From Waddliaceae bacterium (GTDB taxonomy: Bacteria > Chlamydiota > Chlamydiia > Chlamydiales > GCA-2709385), in assembly GCA_002709385.1 (NCBI GenBank), contig PAQS01000041.1, positions 1 through 40,661 of the forward strand: a DNA stretch of 40,661 nucleotides. Reading direction: 5' to 3'. Below the pieces are notes generated by a model. It saw only the letters and a program-made list of their open reading frames with translations, was not told the origin of the DNA and ran no database searches. The translations under genes were made by a program, and so were the position numbers. Positions 10,095 through 17,267 of the stretch are shown here, piece after piece (the first letter of the stretch is position 1; each line of letters begins with the position of its first letter).

Positions 10095-10364
10095 CTACTT
10101 ATTTATATTAAAGAACCAATCATCTATTTCTTTAGGGACATCTAAAATTAATTTAGGATCACATCGGTATTCTTTTTCTATTTTTTTTTGTAATTCAGGT
10201 AATTTTCGCTCAAAAAACCAGATTTGTTCTTCTGTAGGCTCATGAATAGAGCTTAAATCAAAAAAACCTGTATTTTCAGAAGGTGGGGTATATAATATAG
10301 CCGATAGTTTTAATGAAAACATTGTAATAAAAAACAAACAGGAAAATAAACAACGGTTAAACAT
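10095..10364 (-). CDS. Small exported protein, 89 aa, unknown function
   Basis: I do not recognise the family. The first ~22 residues form a typical signal peptide: a short positive start (MFNRC), a hydrophobic core (LFFITMFSL) and a likely cleavage after LSA. The remaining ~65 residues are polar, with PPSENTGFFDLSSIHEP and a later PELQKKIEKEYRCDP, and have no membrane segment, so it is probably periplasmic or secreted. The ATG at 10362-10364 follows AAGGGG at a spacing of 7, and that ribosome site overlaps the stop codon of the preceding YceI-like gene. The two are therefore almost certainly co-transcribed and perhaps translationally coupled. The giant gene begins 77 bases downstream and may belong to the same transcript. 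Confidence 0.6.
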   Translation of the reverse strand: MFNRCLFSCLFFITMFSLKLSAILYTPPSENTGFFDLSSIHEPTEEQIWFFERKLPELQKKIEKEYRCDPKLILDVPKEIDDWFFNINK

Positions 10365-10375
10365 AGTACTACCCC

Positions 10376-11011
10376 TTAGACTTTTGCTTTTTTTAGATAG
10401 AATCGAAAAAATATTTTTACTTGTCGAGAAAGACGACTCTGAAGTTCTTGAGCTAGACTACGCATTTCAGACTCAAAACCCATCTTTTTAAAATCTAAAT
10501 CAAATAAACGATCAGCCTCAAGAACCCACATAACCTCTGAAACTCGAAGGAAACGAACAGGTATCTTCAAATTTTGTTTTTCAGAATCTACTGAAACTGT
10601 AGCACTTAAAACCCCTTCACCTTGCTCTCCTATAGCAATTTCTTGGTGAAATAAACCTGAAACATTCTCAATATCAATGACTAAATTAGAAAACTGTTTT
10701 CCTGCGAATAACAATTTTTGTATTGAAGCATCTAAGTCTTTTCCTTCACTTTCCCAACTATCTAGGCTTACCGCAACTTTTCCATAAGCATCAGAAACCA
10801 TAAGCCCCTGCCCAGCTTCAATACGACCTGCCACACGATTAAAGCCGCCCATAATCCGCCCAGCATTTTCCTGAACCCCCCAAACAAAAACCTTTCCATC
10901 AACTCGATATGTCGTATCTATCTGATTATTAGAAGATAAAAATCTTAAATCTTCAGCATGCATGCCTGTAAAGAACACTAACAAACATAAAATAAGTCTA
11001 TAGATAGACAT
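10376..11011 (-). CDS. Exported YceI-like protein, 211 aa
   Basis: The start is the ATG at 11011, because GAGGGGGAG lies four bases before it; an in-frame TTG at 11029 has no such site. Residues 1-19 are a signal peptide (core LILCLLVFF, cleavage near MHA-ED). The mature part reads YRVDGKVFVWG..., then GGFNRVAGRIE, a stretch of alternating beta segments (GKVAVSLDSW, FSNLVIDIENVSG) and a late GVLSATVSV...LKIPVRF. This pattern of a G-x-F-rxxG start followed by a late strand pair resembles the YceI lipocalin-like fold, whose members bind isoprenoid or other amphiphilic molecules in the periplasm. The match is remote and judged by eye. It heads an operon with the 89-residue exported protein downstream. 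Confidence 0.5.
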   Translation of the reverse strand: MSIYRLILCLLVFFTGMHAEDLRFLSSNNQIDTTYRVDGKVFVWGVQENAGRIMGGFNRVAGRIEAGQGLMVSDAYGKVAVSLDSWESEGKDLDASIQKLLFAGKQFSNLVIDIENVSGLFHQEIAIGEQGEGVLSATVSVDSEKQNLKIPVRFLRVSEVMWVLEADRLFDLDFKKMGFESEMRSLAQELQSRLSRQVKIFFRFYLKKAKV

Positions 11012-11049
11012 CCACTCCCCCTCGAGCAATAAAAAAATATAATAATATT

Positions 11050-11079
11050 ATTATAATACTCTTTTGTTTAATTAAACAA
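11050..11079 (-). promoter_or_regulatory. Candidate sigma-70-type promoter for the YceI-like operon
   Basis: On the minus strand TTGTTT (11074-11079) and TATAAT (11050-11055) are 18 bases apart, about 40 bases before the ATG at 11011. The -10 box is a perfect consensus. The surrounding divergent region 11030-11295 is very AT-rich and holds three perfect palindromes: AATAATATTATT at 11041, GTTTAATTAAAC at 11066 and TTGTTAACAA at 11086. In DNA this AT-rich such matches arise easily, so this is a candidate only. I could not pick a convincing promoter for gatC in the same gap. Confidence 0.4.
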
Positions 11080-11295
11080 TTACTTTTGTTAACAATCTAA
11101 AAAGTTAATTTAAATAAATTTTAAATTACTTATTTTAAGATTCACTTAAATCTCTTTTTATTTTCTGATACTTTAAAGTGGTGTATTCAAAGCTGAGAAC
11201 AGTTTGCAAAATAGTAAAACACGCTCTAGTCAATAAACGCCTAAGCCCCTACAATTAATAGTCATTTGCAAGTAATTCAGTGGAGCCTTCCTATA

Positions 11296-11601
11296 ATGGT
11301 AGAAGTGAATCAAGATTTAATGAATAAATTGATGCGACTTTGTCGTATTGACTTCTCTGAGATTGAGCAGAAAGAGCTTATGACCCATTTGCGTCGTATT
11401 TTAGACTACGTATCTCAGTTAGATGAAGTTGATACTGAGGATGTTAAACCGTGCAATCATGTATTAGAAGACGTCTATAATGTTTTTCGTGAGGACCAAG
11501 TAGGAGAATCTCTTCCTCGTCAAACATTTCTTGATAATTCTCCTTCTCAAGTTGGTGGTATGATTCGTGTACCTCCTGTCATAAAAAAACATAAGTCTTA
11601 A
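11296..11601 (+). CDS. gatC: Aspartyl/glutamyl-tRNA amidotransferase subunit C
   Basis: GatC wraps around and stabilises the GatA-GatB complex that converts Glu-tRNA(Gln) and Asp-tRNA(Asn) to the amidated forms. The 101-residue protein has the family layout: an N-terminal helix with LMRLCRIDFSEIEQKEL, then ILDYVSQLDEVDTEDVKP, a hallmark of the family, and a C-terminal tail ending in VPPVIKK. The frame opens with a TTG at 11266, but the ATG at 11296 fits the usual family start (MVEVNQDLMNKL) and has GGAG ten bases before it. It is followed after 11 bases by gatA and then gatB, the common gatCAB order. Confidence 0.93.
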   Translation: MVEVNQDLMNKLMRLCRIDFSEIEQKELMTHLRRILDYVSQLDEVDTEDVKPCNHVLEDVYNVFREDQVGESLPRQTFLDNSPSQVGGMIRVPPVIKKHKS

Positions 11602-11612
11602 GAGAGGTTTGC

Positions 11613-13082
11613 ATGTATCATAAAACAGCCCTTGAAATTCGTGATTCCTTTCTATCTGGCGAAGTCACAGCGATAGAAATAAGCAAATATTTTTTAGACC
11701 GTATTGATCGTATTGATCCTGATGTAAAAGCTTTCTTACAGGTCTATCATGAGCGTGCAATGAAAGTTGCAGAAAGACTTGATGCTAAGCGTGCTGCAGG
11801 AGAACCTTTAGGAAAGCTTGCGGGTATTCCTATCGCTTTGAAAGACAATATTCATGTGAAAGGTGAAGTAAGTACTTGTGCGTCGCAATTTCTTGATAAT
11901 TACGTTGCGCCTTTTGATTCTACAGTAACTCGACTCTTAGAAGCTGAAGATGCGATCATTATCGGAAAAACCAATTTAGATGAATTTGCTATGGGGTCTT
12001 CCACTGAAAATTCTTCTTATCAACAGACAAAAAACCCTTGGAACACTGACTGTGTACCAGGAGGGTCCTCTGGTGGTTCGGCTGCGGCTGTAGCTGCACG
12101 TTTATGCCCAATAGCCCTTGGTTCCGACACTGGAGGTTCTATCCGACAGCCTGCATCTCTTTGTGGAATATTGGGGATGAAGTCGACATATGGACGTGTT
12201 TCACGTTTTGGTCTTGTTGCTTTTGGTTCATCTTTAGATCAAATAGGTCCTTTCGCAAATAGTGCTGAAGATATCGCTTTAGTTATGGAAGTATTGGGAC
12301 AACACTGCGAAAAAGATTCAACAAGTATTCCAGAACCTTCTGAAAACTATCTTGATAAAATTTCAGAGAGTGTTAGCGGTCTAAAAGTTGGAGTCCCTCG
12401 TGACTTTTTAGATGGCTTAAAAGAAGAAAGCCGCAATCGTTTTGATGCAAACCTCAAAGTCTTAAAAGATCTTGGCTGTGAATTAGTGGATATCAAACTA
12501 GATATTCTTCACTACGGTATTCCTGTTTATTACATTCTAGCTACAGCTGAGGCTTCAACAAACCTTGCTCGCTTCGATGGAGTTCGTTACGGAAAGCGTT
12601 CAGAAAAAGCGCAAACTCTAGACGAAGTCTATGATCTCTCTAAAGAAGAAGGTTATGGAGATGAAGTGAAGCGTCGTATTCTTCTTGGAACGTTCGTTCT
12701 TTCTTCAGGGTATCAAAACGCCTTTTATCGCAAAGCACAAAAAGTACGTACGTTAATCATCAAACAGTACAAAGAGTGTTTTGAAAAGTGCGATATCATC
12801 TGTATGCCTTGTACAACGAACTGCGCATTTCCTCTAGGGGCAAAATCTGATCCTATTGAAATGTACCAAGAAGATTTATTTACAGTATCTGCGAACTTGG
12901 CGGGTATTCCTGCTATCAGCGTTCCTTCTGGATTCACAAGTAAAAAAATGCCAGTTGGTATTCAATTCCTTGCACCACAAAAACAGGACGTACAAGTCTG
13001 CCGTATGGCAAACGCCTACTCAAAAGCTACAGGCTTCCATAAGGAGATACCTGAGCTGGCAAATCTGGAAACGGTAAACTAG
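11613..13082 (+). CDS. gatA: Aspartyl/glutamyl-tRNA amidotransferase subunit A
   Basis: GatA is the amidase that frees ammonia from glutamine and channels it to GatB. The 489-residue protein carries the amidase signature with the Ser-cisSer-Lys triad: Lys77 in PIALKDNI, Ser152 in the GGSSGGSAAA loop and the nucleophile Ser176 in SDTGGSIRQPAS. The later region AGIPAISVPSGF...PVGIQFLAP is the standard C-terminal core. Length is normal for the family. AGAGAGG precedes the ATG. It lies 11 bases after gatC and 10 bases before gatB. The full triad and the operon argue for a working enzyme, as expected in an organism that lacks GlnRS and AsnRS; that absence cannot be checked here. Confidence 0.97.
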   Translation: MYHKTALEIRDSFLSGEVTAIEISKYFLDRIDRIDPDVKAFLQVYHERAMKVAERLDAKRAAGEPLGKLAGIPIALKDNIHVKGEVSTCASQFLDNYVAPFDSTVTRLLEAEDAIIIGKTNLDEFAMGSSTENSSYQQTKNPWNTDCVPGGSSGGSAAAVAARLCPIALGSDTGGSIRQPASLCGILGMKSTYGRVSRFGLVAFGSSLDQIGPFANSAEDIALVMEVLGQHCEKDSTSIPEPSENYLDKISESVSGLKVGVPRDFLDGLKEESRNRFDANLKVLKDLGCELVDIKLDILHYGIPVYYILATAEASTNLARFDGVRYGKRSEKAQTLDEVYDLSKEEGYGDEVKRRILLGTFVLSSGYQNAFYRKAQKVRTLIIKQYKECFEKCDIICMPCTTNCAFPLGAKSDPIEMYQEDLFTVSANLAGIPAISVPSGFTSKKMPVGIQFLAPQKQDVQVCRMANAYSKATGFHKEIPELANLETVN

Positions 13083-13092
13083 GGAGCATACA

Positions 13093-14556
13093 ATGGCAGA
13101 TTTATTGAAAGAATGGGAACCAGTTATTGGTTTAGAAATTCATACTGAGTTGAATACAAAATCTAAGCTTTTCAGTGTTGCTCCTAACCGTTTTGGTGAC
13201 GAGCCAAACACAAACATCACTGAAGTGTGTACAGGGCAACCTGGAGCACTTCCAGTCTTGAATAAAGAGGTTGTGCGTAAAGCGGTACAGTTTGGTTGTG
13301 CTGTAGGTGCAGAAGTAGCGCACTTTAGTAAGTTTGATCGTAAGTCTTACTTCTATCCAGATAGTCCTCGTAACTTCCAAATCACACAGTTGGATGAGCC
13401 TATTGTACTTGGGGGAAAAATCATTACCGATGTAGGCAACGAAGAGAAAGAGTTTGCTATCGACCGAGCACATATCGAAGATGATGCAGGTATGCTTAAG
13501 CACTTTTCGAAGTTTGCAGGAGTGGATTACAATCGTGCCGGAGTTCCTTTGATCGAAATCGTATCAGAGGCTTGTATGCACAGTCCCCAGGAAGCTGGAG
13601 CTTATGCACGTGCTGTGCGCGCAATTCTTCAGTATCTAGATGTATCTGACTGTAATATGGAAGAAGGGTCTTTACGTTTTGACGCCAACATTTCTGTGAG
13701 AAAGCGTGGTGAAACGGGCTTACGTCCTAAGATTGAAATCAAAAACATGAACTCATTCACGTTCATGGAAATGGCATTGACTGCTGAAATTCAACGTCAA
13801 ATCGAAGAATATTTAGCAAACCCAGATAAACCTTTCCACGAAGTTATTCAACAGGCCACTTACCGTTGGGACCCTGAGCTGAAAAAGACTGTCCTTATGC
13901 GTAGTAAAGAAGATGCTGAAGACTATCGCTATTTCCCAGAGCCTGATTTGCCTCCAATTATTTTGGAAGCTAACTATATCGAAGGTGTGCGAGCAACTTT
14001 GCCAGAACTTCCCCGTGAGCGGAAAATTCGCTACAAGGAAGAGTACGAGCTAAAAGAAGAGCAAGCTTTTCTTTTAACTGCTGATAAAAACCTGGCTGAC
14101 TACTTTGAAGCTGGGATGAAAGAGTGCAGTAATGCTCGTAGCCTATGTAACTGGATTACTGTAGAGTTTGCTGGACGCTTCCGTGAAAGCGGAAAAAACG
14201 TATGGGAAAGTGACATTCAAGCGATTCATATCGCTCATTTGATTACAATGATCGAAGACAAAACCATCACCGGTAAAATTGCGAAGAAAGTAGCAGACGA
14301 TATGGCTGCTAACCCAGGCAAAGACCCGCGTGAAATCGTCGCTGAAAACCCAGACTATCAGCCTGTTCATGATGAAGGTGAACTAGTGAAGTATGTGGAG
14401 CAAGTTCTTTCAGAGAACCCTGACGCAATCACAGACTTCAAAGCTGGAAAAGATCGAGCGTTTAAGTTTTTAATGGGACAAGTCATGAAACTTTCCCGTG
14501 GAAAAGCTTCTCCACAAAGAGTAACTGAACTTCTAAAAGAACGCTTAGAATCTTAA
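13093..14556 (+). CDS. gatB: Aspartyl/glutamyl-tRNA amidotransferase subunit B
   Basis: GatB binds the mischarged tRNA, activates the Glu or Asp side chain with ATP and transfers ammonia to it. The 487-residue protein has the catalytic cradle domain with EPVIGLEIHTELNTKSKLF at the start, PGALPVLN, the AHIEDDAGM segment and DYNRAGVPLIEIVSE, all typical. A helical domain follows, and the C-terminal YqeY-like tRNA-binding tail has FKAGKDRAFKFLMGQVMK. GGGAGCATACAATG gives a good ribosome site 10 bases after gatA. Length is normal and nothing is missing. Confidence 0.97.
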   Translation: MADLLKEWEPVIGLEIHTELNTKSKLFSVAPNRFGDEPNTNITEVCTGQPGALPVLNKEVVRKAVQFGCAVGAEVAHFSKFDRKSYFYPDSPRNFQITQLDEPIVLGGKIITDVGNEEKEFAIDRAHIEDDAGMLKHFSKFAGVDYNRAGVPLIEIVSEACMHSPQEAGAYARAVRAILQYLDVSDCNMEEGSLRFDANISVRKRGETGLRPKIEIKNMNSFTFMEMALTAEIQRQIEEYLANPDKPFHEVIQQATYRWDPELKKTVLMRSKEDAEDYRYFPEPDLPPIILEANYIEGVRATLPELPRERKIRYKEEYELKEEQAFLLTADKNLADYFEAGMKECSNARSLCNWITVEFAGRFRESGKNVWESDIQAIHIAHLITMIEDKTITGKIAKKVADDMAANPGKDPREIVAENPDYQPVHDEGELVKYVEQVLSENPDAITDFKAGKDRAFKFLMGQVMKLSRGKASPQRVTELLKERLES

Positions 14557-14615
14557 CCTTTTGGGTGCTGCTGACTCAGTGGCACCCAAATACAAGTTCC
14601 TGGAAAAATCGACTT

Positions 14616-14987
14616 ATGAACAGTGCTATTTATTCTCCTCAAGATTTCTCTTCTTCCTTAAGTCAAATCCCCCTAGAACCCCCCTTTAAACAAGAAGAAT
14701 CTACTAAAGAAAAAATCGCCCATTTAGCCTTACAGTTTTTCCAATTTGGACTCAACGTTGCTTTATTTTTCTCTAACCCTATTCTATGGGTTTGTGGAGC
14801 AACAGTGGGGGTAATTGAGCGTCCTCGTATTCAAATATACAGTAAACGAGTTATAGAGTTTTGGGATCGAAATAAAACAAATTTCATCCAAAGTTGCTTA
14901 TTCGCTGGAGCCGCTGCAATCGCTTTAGCTGTTGTCTGGCCTATTACTGTATTTGGGTACGCTGCACACACTACCAGTAAACTATAA
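14616..14987 (+). CDS. Small membrane protein with two hydrophobic stretches, 123 aa
   Basis: I do not recognise the family. After a polar, Ser/Pro-rich N-terminus (SPQDFSSSLSQIPLEPP) come two long hydrophobic stretches: about residues 33-66 (LALQFFQFGLNVALFF then ILWVCGATVGVI) and about 91-118 (QSCLFAGAAAIALAVVWPIT then VFGYAA). They are joined by a charged linker (ERPRIQIYSKRVIEFWDRNK). The frame can be extended to a GTG at 14565, but no ribosome site supports that; the ATG at 14616 has only a weak GGAAA. The gene follows gatB on the same strand, and its stop overlaps the stop of the convergent recombinase gene by a few bases. Paired hydrophobic lobes also occur in chlamydial inclusion-membrane proteins, but this one could equally be a plain inner-membrane protein. 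Confidence 0.6.
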   Translation: MNSAIYSPQDFSSSLSQIPLEPPFKQEESTKEKIAHLALQFFQFGLNVALFFSNPILWVCGATVGVIERPRIQIYSKRVIEFWDRNKTNFIQSCLFAGAAAIALAVVWPITVFGYAAHTTSKL

Positions 14988-15857
14988 TCGACTGTGACAG
15001 TTACGAAAAGCATCGATGATATGTTGCTGACTAATATGAGTATACCTCTCAGTACTATCGATGTTTGCGTGTCCTAAAAAATCTTGTATCAGACGAAGAT
15101 CTGCTCCGTTATCTAGTAAGTGCGTTGCAAAAGAATGCCTTAACGTATGAGGAGAAATATTTTTATGGATTCCTGCTTCCTTTCCATAATCTTTGATCAT
15201 CTTCCATACAGAAATGCGATCCATTCTATTTCCACGTCTGGTCAAAAATAACGCCTTTTCTTCGTCATAACGTGAATCTCTTCCATTTAAAAGATAATGA
15301 TCAATTGCATCTAGAGCCTTCTTTCCCACGGGAATGACTCGCTCTTTACTTCCCTTACCAAAGACCTTGATGAACTCATCTCCTACATCACTGAGATTAA
15401 GCCCACATAACTCTGAAACTCTCACACCTGTGGCATACATCAACTCTAATATTGCACGATCACGAGCCCCCCTACGCTTACTTGTATCGGGTTTCTGAAG
15501 TAAACGCTCAACCTCTTGACTAGAAAGGACATCTGGTAGGACCTGCCATAATTTTGGAGTGCTGAGATTAGCACTAGGATCTGCATCTAAAATCCCTTCT
15601 CGTTTAAGAAAACGAAACAAAACCTTAAGAGCAATCATAGCCCTTGCGACAGAAGCACTTGCATAATTGTTTTCTTTGAGCTTTTCTAAATGACTCAATA
15701 TGTGGGATTCTTCTACAGATTCAAATGTATGAACCCCTAGATCGTTGAGAAACTCAACAAACGATGCAATGTCGCGACGGTACGCATCGAGTGTATGAGA
15801 AGACAATCCTCGTTCAGAACCCAAATAAACTAAGAAGTCTGCGATATCATCCTGCAT
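14982..15857 (-). CDS. xerD: XerC/XerD-type tyrosine recombinase, probably XerD
   Basis: Resolves chromosome dimers at dif sites together with its partner recombinase. In the 297-residue frame that opens at 15875, the catalytic residues are all present: Arg152 (ATGVRVSELCGL), Lys174 (FGKGSKERVIP), His243 and Arg246 (SPHTLRHSFATHL), His269 (LGHANIDS) and the nucleophile Tyr278 (TERYTH). The N-terminal core-binding domain begins FLVYLGSERGLSSHTLDAYRRD. I take the second Met (ATG at 15857) as the start: it has GGTGAG shortly before it, and a start at FLVYL-type sequence fits XerD, giving 291 residues. XerD rather than XerC is judged from motif wording (HLLDNGADLR) and is less certain than the family. 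A phage- or element-type integrase is unlikely, because nothing mobile flanks it. Confidence 0.85.
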   Translation of the reverse strand: MQDDIADFLVYLGSERGLSSHTLDAYRRDIASFVEFLNDLGVHTFESVEESHILSHLEKLKENNYASASVARAMIALKVLFRFLKREGILDADPSANLSTPKLWQVLPDVLSSQEVERLLQKPDTSKRRGARDRAILELMYATGVRVSELCGLNLSDVGDEFIKVFGKGSKERVIPVGKKALDAIDHYLLNGRDSRYDEEKALFLTRRGNRMDRISVWKMIKDYGKEAGIHKNISPHTLRHSFATHLLDNGADLRLIQDFLGHANIDSTERYTHISQQHIIDAFRNCHSRL

Positions 15858-15948
15858 GAAATATCTCACCGGCATTTGATTTGCGAATTAGTACTTGTAG
15901 TCCTTGAGACTTATAATAGACCTTAACCCAAAACAGAATAGCAGACTT

Positions 15949-16389
15949 ATGGAAACCCTAGAAGCTCCTTCATCATATCTTACAGAAGAATCTTTGCCTG
16001 AACCTGATTTAAACTCTGCTGAAAAACAGGCTGACAAAGCTTCTTCTGTAGCGCCCCCTAAGAAAACCAAAGCAAGTAAGACTTATGTAAAAATACAATG
16101 CCCCTCTCAAAACTGCCAACAAGAACTTGTTTTACACTGTCCTTACTGCCACAAGGGCGCTCTAAAAAGTAAGCATCATACAAAAATGCTTTCCTGCGAT
16201 AACTGCAAAAAAGCATTAAAAGGCATTACCTGCTCTTGCGGCTTTGGCTTAACGGGAACTTATATTTATAACAAGCAACATGAAATGGAAAGATTGCAAG
16301 ATTTAGCGGATCCTAAAGCGTATTTGTTTGTTGGTATTGTTTTTTCTGCGCTTGGCATACTCATTGCTCTAGCGAATGCAATGACTTAA
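15949..16389 (+). CDS. Zinc-ribbon protein with C-terminal membrane anchor, 146 aa
   Basis: Family not recognised. The first ~60 residues are acidic to Lys-rich and probably disordered (EPDLNSAEKQADK, then PPKKTKASK). A Cys cluster follows: CPSQNC, HCPYCHKG, LSCDNCKK and ITCSCG. These make two CxxC pairs plus further Cys, a likely double zinc ribbon. The last ~23 residues (LFVGIVFSALGILIALANAM) form a single membrane segment with almost nothing after it, so the protein would be tail-anchored with the zinc ribbon in the cytoplasm. The frame opens upstream at a TTG (15904), but the ATG at 15949 is the more natural start; neither has a strong ribosome site. The gene stands alone, divergent from the recombinase gene and convergent with yacG. 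Confidence 0.65.
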   Translation: METLEAPSSYLTEESLPEPDLNSAEKQADKASSVAPPKKTKASKTYVKIQCPSQNCQQELVLHCPYCHKGALKSKHHTKMLSCDNCKKALKGITCSCGFGLTGTYIYNKQHEMERLQDLADPKAYLFVGIVFSALGILIALANAMT

Positions 16390-16398
16390 ATACTTATC

Positions 16399-16459
16399 CC
16401 ACAGAGGCGCCGAACTCACTGAGAAAAATGATTTCTCTGTGTATTTCGTAACTCTGTGG
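16399..16459. repeat. Palindromic CCACAGAG / CTCTGTGG element
   Basis: An imperfect hairpin of 61 bases. CCACAGAG (16399-16406) pairs with CTCTGTGG (16452-16459), and CACTGAGAAA (16417-16426) pairs with TTTCTCTGTG (16432-16441) with one mismatch around the loop AATGA. It lies between the convergent zinc-ribbon gene and yacG, where it could serve as a bidirectional terminator. From memory, palindromes of this wording recur in many unrelated bacterial genomes, so it may be a dispersed repeat rather than a locus-specific signal. Confidence 0.6.
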
Positions 16460-16478
16460 TTCTAACTCGAATAACTGT

Positions 16479-16727
16479 CTAATCTTCTAAGTTAGAGTAT
16501 GGGTCGATTTGTCCTACTGAAAATAGATTCTGTAGAACTTGCTCTCTATCTCTTACGTCTATTTGAGGATTTTCAAGATCTTCCTCTGTAATTGGGCGCG
16601 AAATAACATATTCTCCATTGAGCCACCCCAAGAGATCTGCTTCACGACAACGTTTAGAGCAAAAAGGCTTAAATTTGCTCGTTTCTTCTGTCACTTTTTG
16701 GCAGCTCGGGCACTGAATCTTTTGCAT
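16479..16727 (-). CDS. yacG: YacG-type DNA gyrase inhibitor, zinc-binding
   Basis: YacG is a small zinc protein that binds GyrB and blocks DNA binding by gyrase in Escherichia coli. The 82-residue protein shows the whole family signature: IQCPSCQK at residues 4-11, then FKPFCSKRCREADLLGWLNGEY, which gives the four zinc Cys (CxxC...CxxxC) and the D-L-x-x-W-x-x-x-x-Y pattern. The ATG at 16727 is chosen because GAGGA lies just before it and because it leads directly into the zinc motif; the frame upstream is only the overlap with the preceding gene. The start lies inside the 3' end of that gene (59 bases shared), so translation is probably coupled. The acidic C-terminal tail is longer than the conserved core and not recognisable. 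Confidence 0.88.
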   Translation of the reverse strand: MQKIQCPSCQKVTEETSKFKPFCSKRCREADLLGWLNGEYVISRPITEEDLENPQIDVRDREQVLQNLFSVGQIDPYSNLED

Positions 16728-17256
16728 CACTTTCCTCATCACGCATCTTTGCTGCAATTTTAACCTGTACAGATTCCAGATCTACTTTGCTTAAATCCAC
16801 TTGCTTCAATACGAACGTATCTTCAGTTTGTGGGTTTTCATATACACTAAAGAGCGTTTGGTTTTTCGTAATTTCTTTGCGTAAACTAAGTCTTCTTCGA
16901 TGAGCTAAGAAAACAGCAATGAAGAAAGCAAGAGTTGCTGTCTCTTCATCCATTTCCTCTATACTTGTATATTCTTTAAGAAGCTCAAGAGCTCGTTCGA
17001 CACGGTCAATAGGAGGCTTGGGTTCTATTTTTATAGGAACCTTATTTACCCAAAAGCCCTGGCTTGAATCATGACAAGCTTCTTGGCCATGAGCCTGCCA
17101 ACAAGCTTCACAGTAGTCCAGACGACGATAATCATTCTCTTCGTCTGGAACTACAGTAGAATAATAACGCATACCCGGCTCAAAAGTTTCTTGTCCATGA
17201 CAGCACTCCATGCTGCGTCGAGGGACCAAGTACTGAAAAGCTGTCTTTGCGCTCAT
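16669..17256 (-). CDS. Conserved Cys-rich protein of unknown function, 195 aa
   Basis: The N-terminal third is a probable metal site: MECCHGQETFEPGMRYYS near residues 16-33, then RRLDYCEACWQAHGQ, and a later AC. From memory, similar proteins (a CxxxG...EPG...Y.S start and a R-x-DYCxxCW segment) occur in Planctomycetes and other members of the PVC superphylum, without known function. The middle (DEETATLAFFIAVFLAHRRRLSLRKE) is helical. The C-terminus is charged, and its last ~20 codons are shared with the start of yacG. The ATG at 17256 has AAAGGA upstream, and that site touches the pgi stop codon 11 bases away. The order pgi - this gene - yacG on one strand suggests an operon. Confidence 0.65.
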   Translation of the reverse strand: MSAKTAFQYLVPRRSMECCHGQETFEPGMRYYSTVVPDEENDYRRLDYCEACWQAHGQEACHDSSQGFWVNKVPIKIEPKPPIDRVERALELLKEYTSIEEMDEETATLAFFIAVFLAHRRRLSLRKEITKNQTLFSVYENPQTEDTFVLKQVDLSKVDLESVQVKIAAKMRDEESDAKDSVPELPKSDRRNEQI

Positions 17257-17267
17257 ACATCATTCCT

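Noticed and set aside
11200-11260. Promoter for gatC (TTGCAA with a TAGTCA box 17 bases on)
   Set aside because: Only two or three bases of the -10 box match; chance level in this AT-rich DNA.
13132-13503. Minus-strand open frame of 123 aa inside gatB
   Set aside because: The gatB motifs fix the plus strand as coding; the antisense frame shows no recognisable protein.
14982-15857. Integrase of a genomic island
   Set aside because: The protein is a compact Xer-type enzyme among housekeeping genes, with no attachment-site repeats or tRNA beside it.
16539-16763. Plus-strand frame over yacG
   Set aside because: The zinc signature of YacG on the minus strand explains this DNA.
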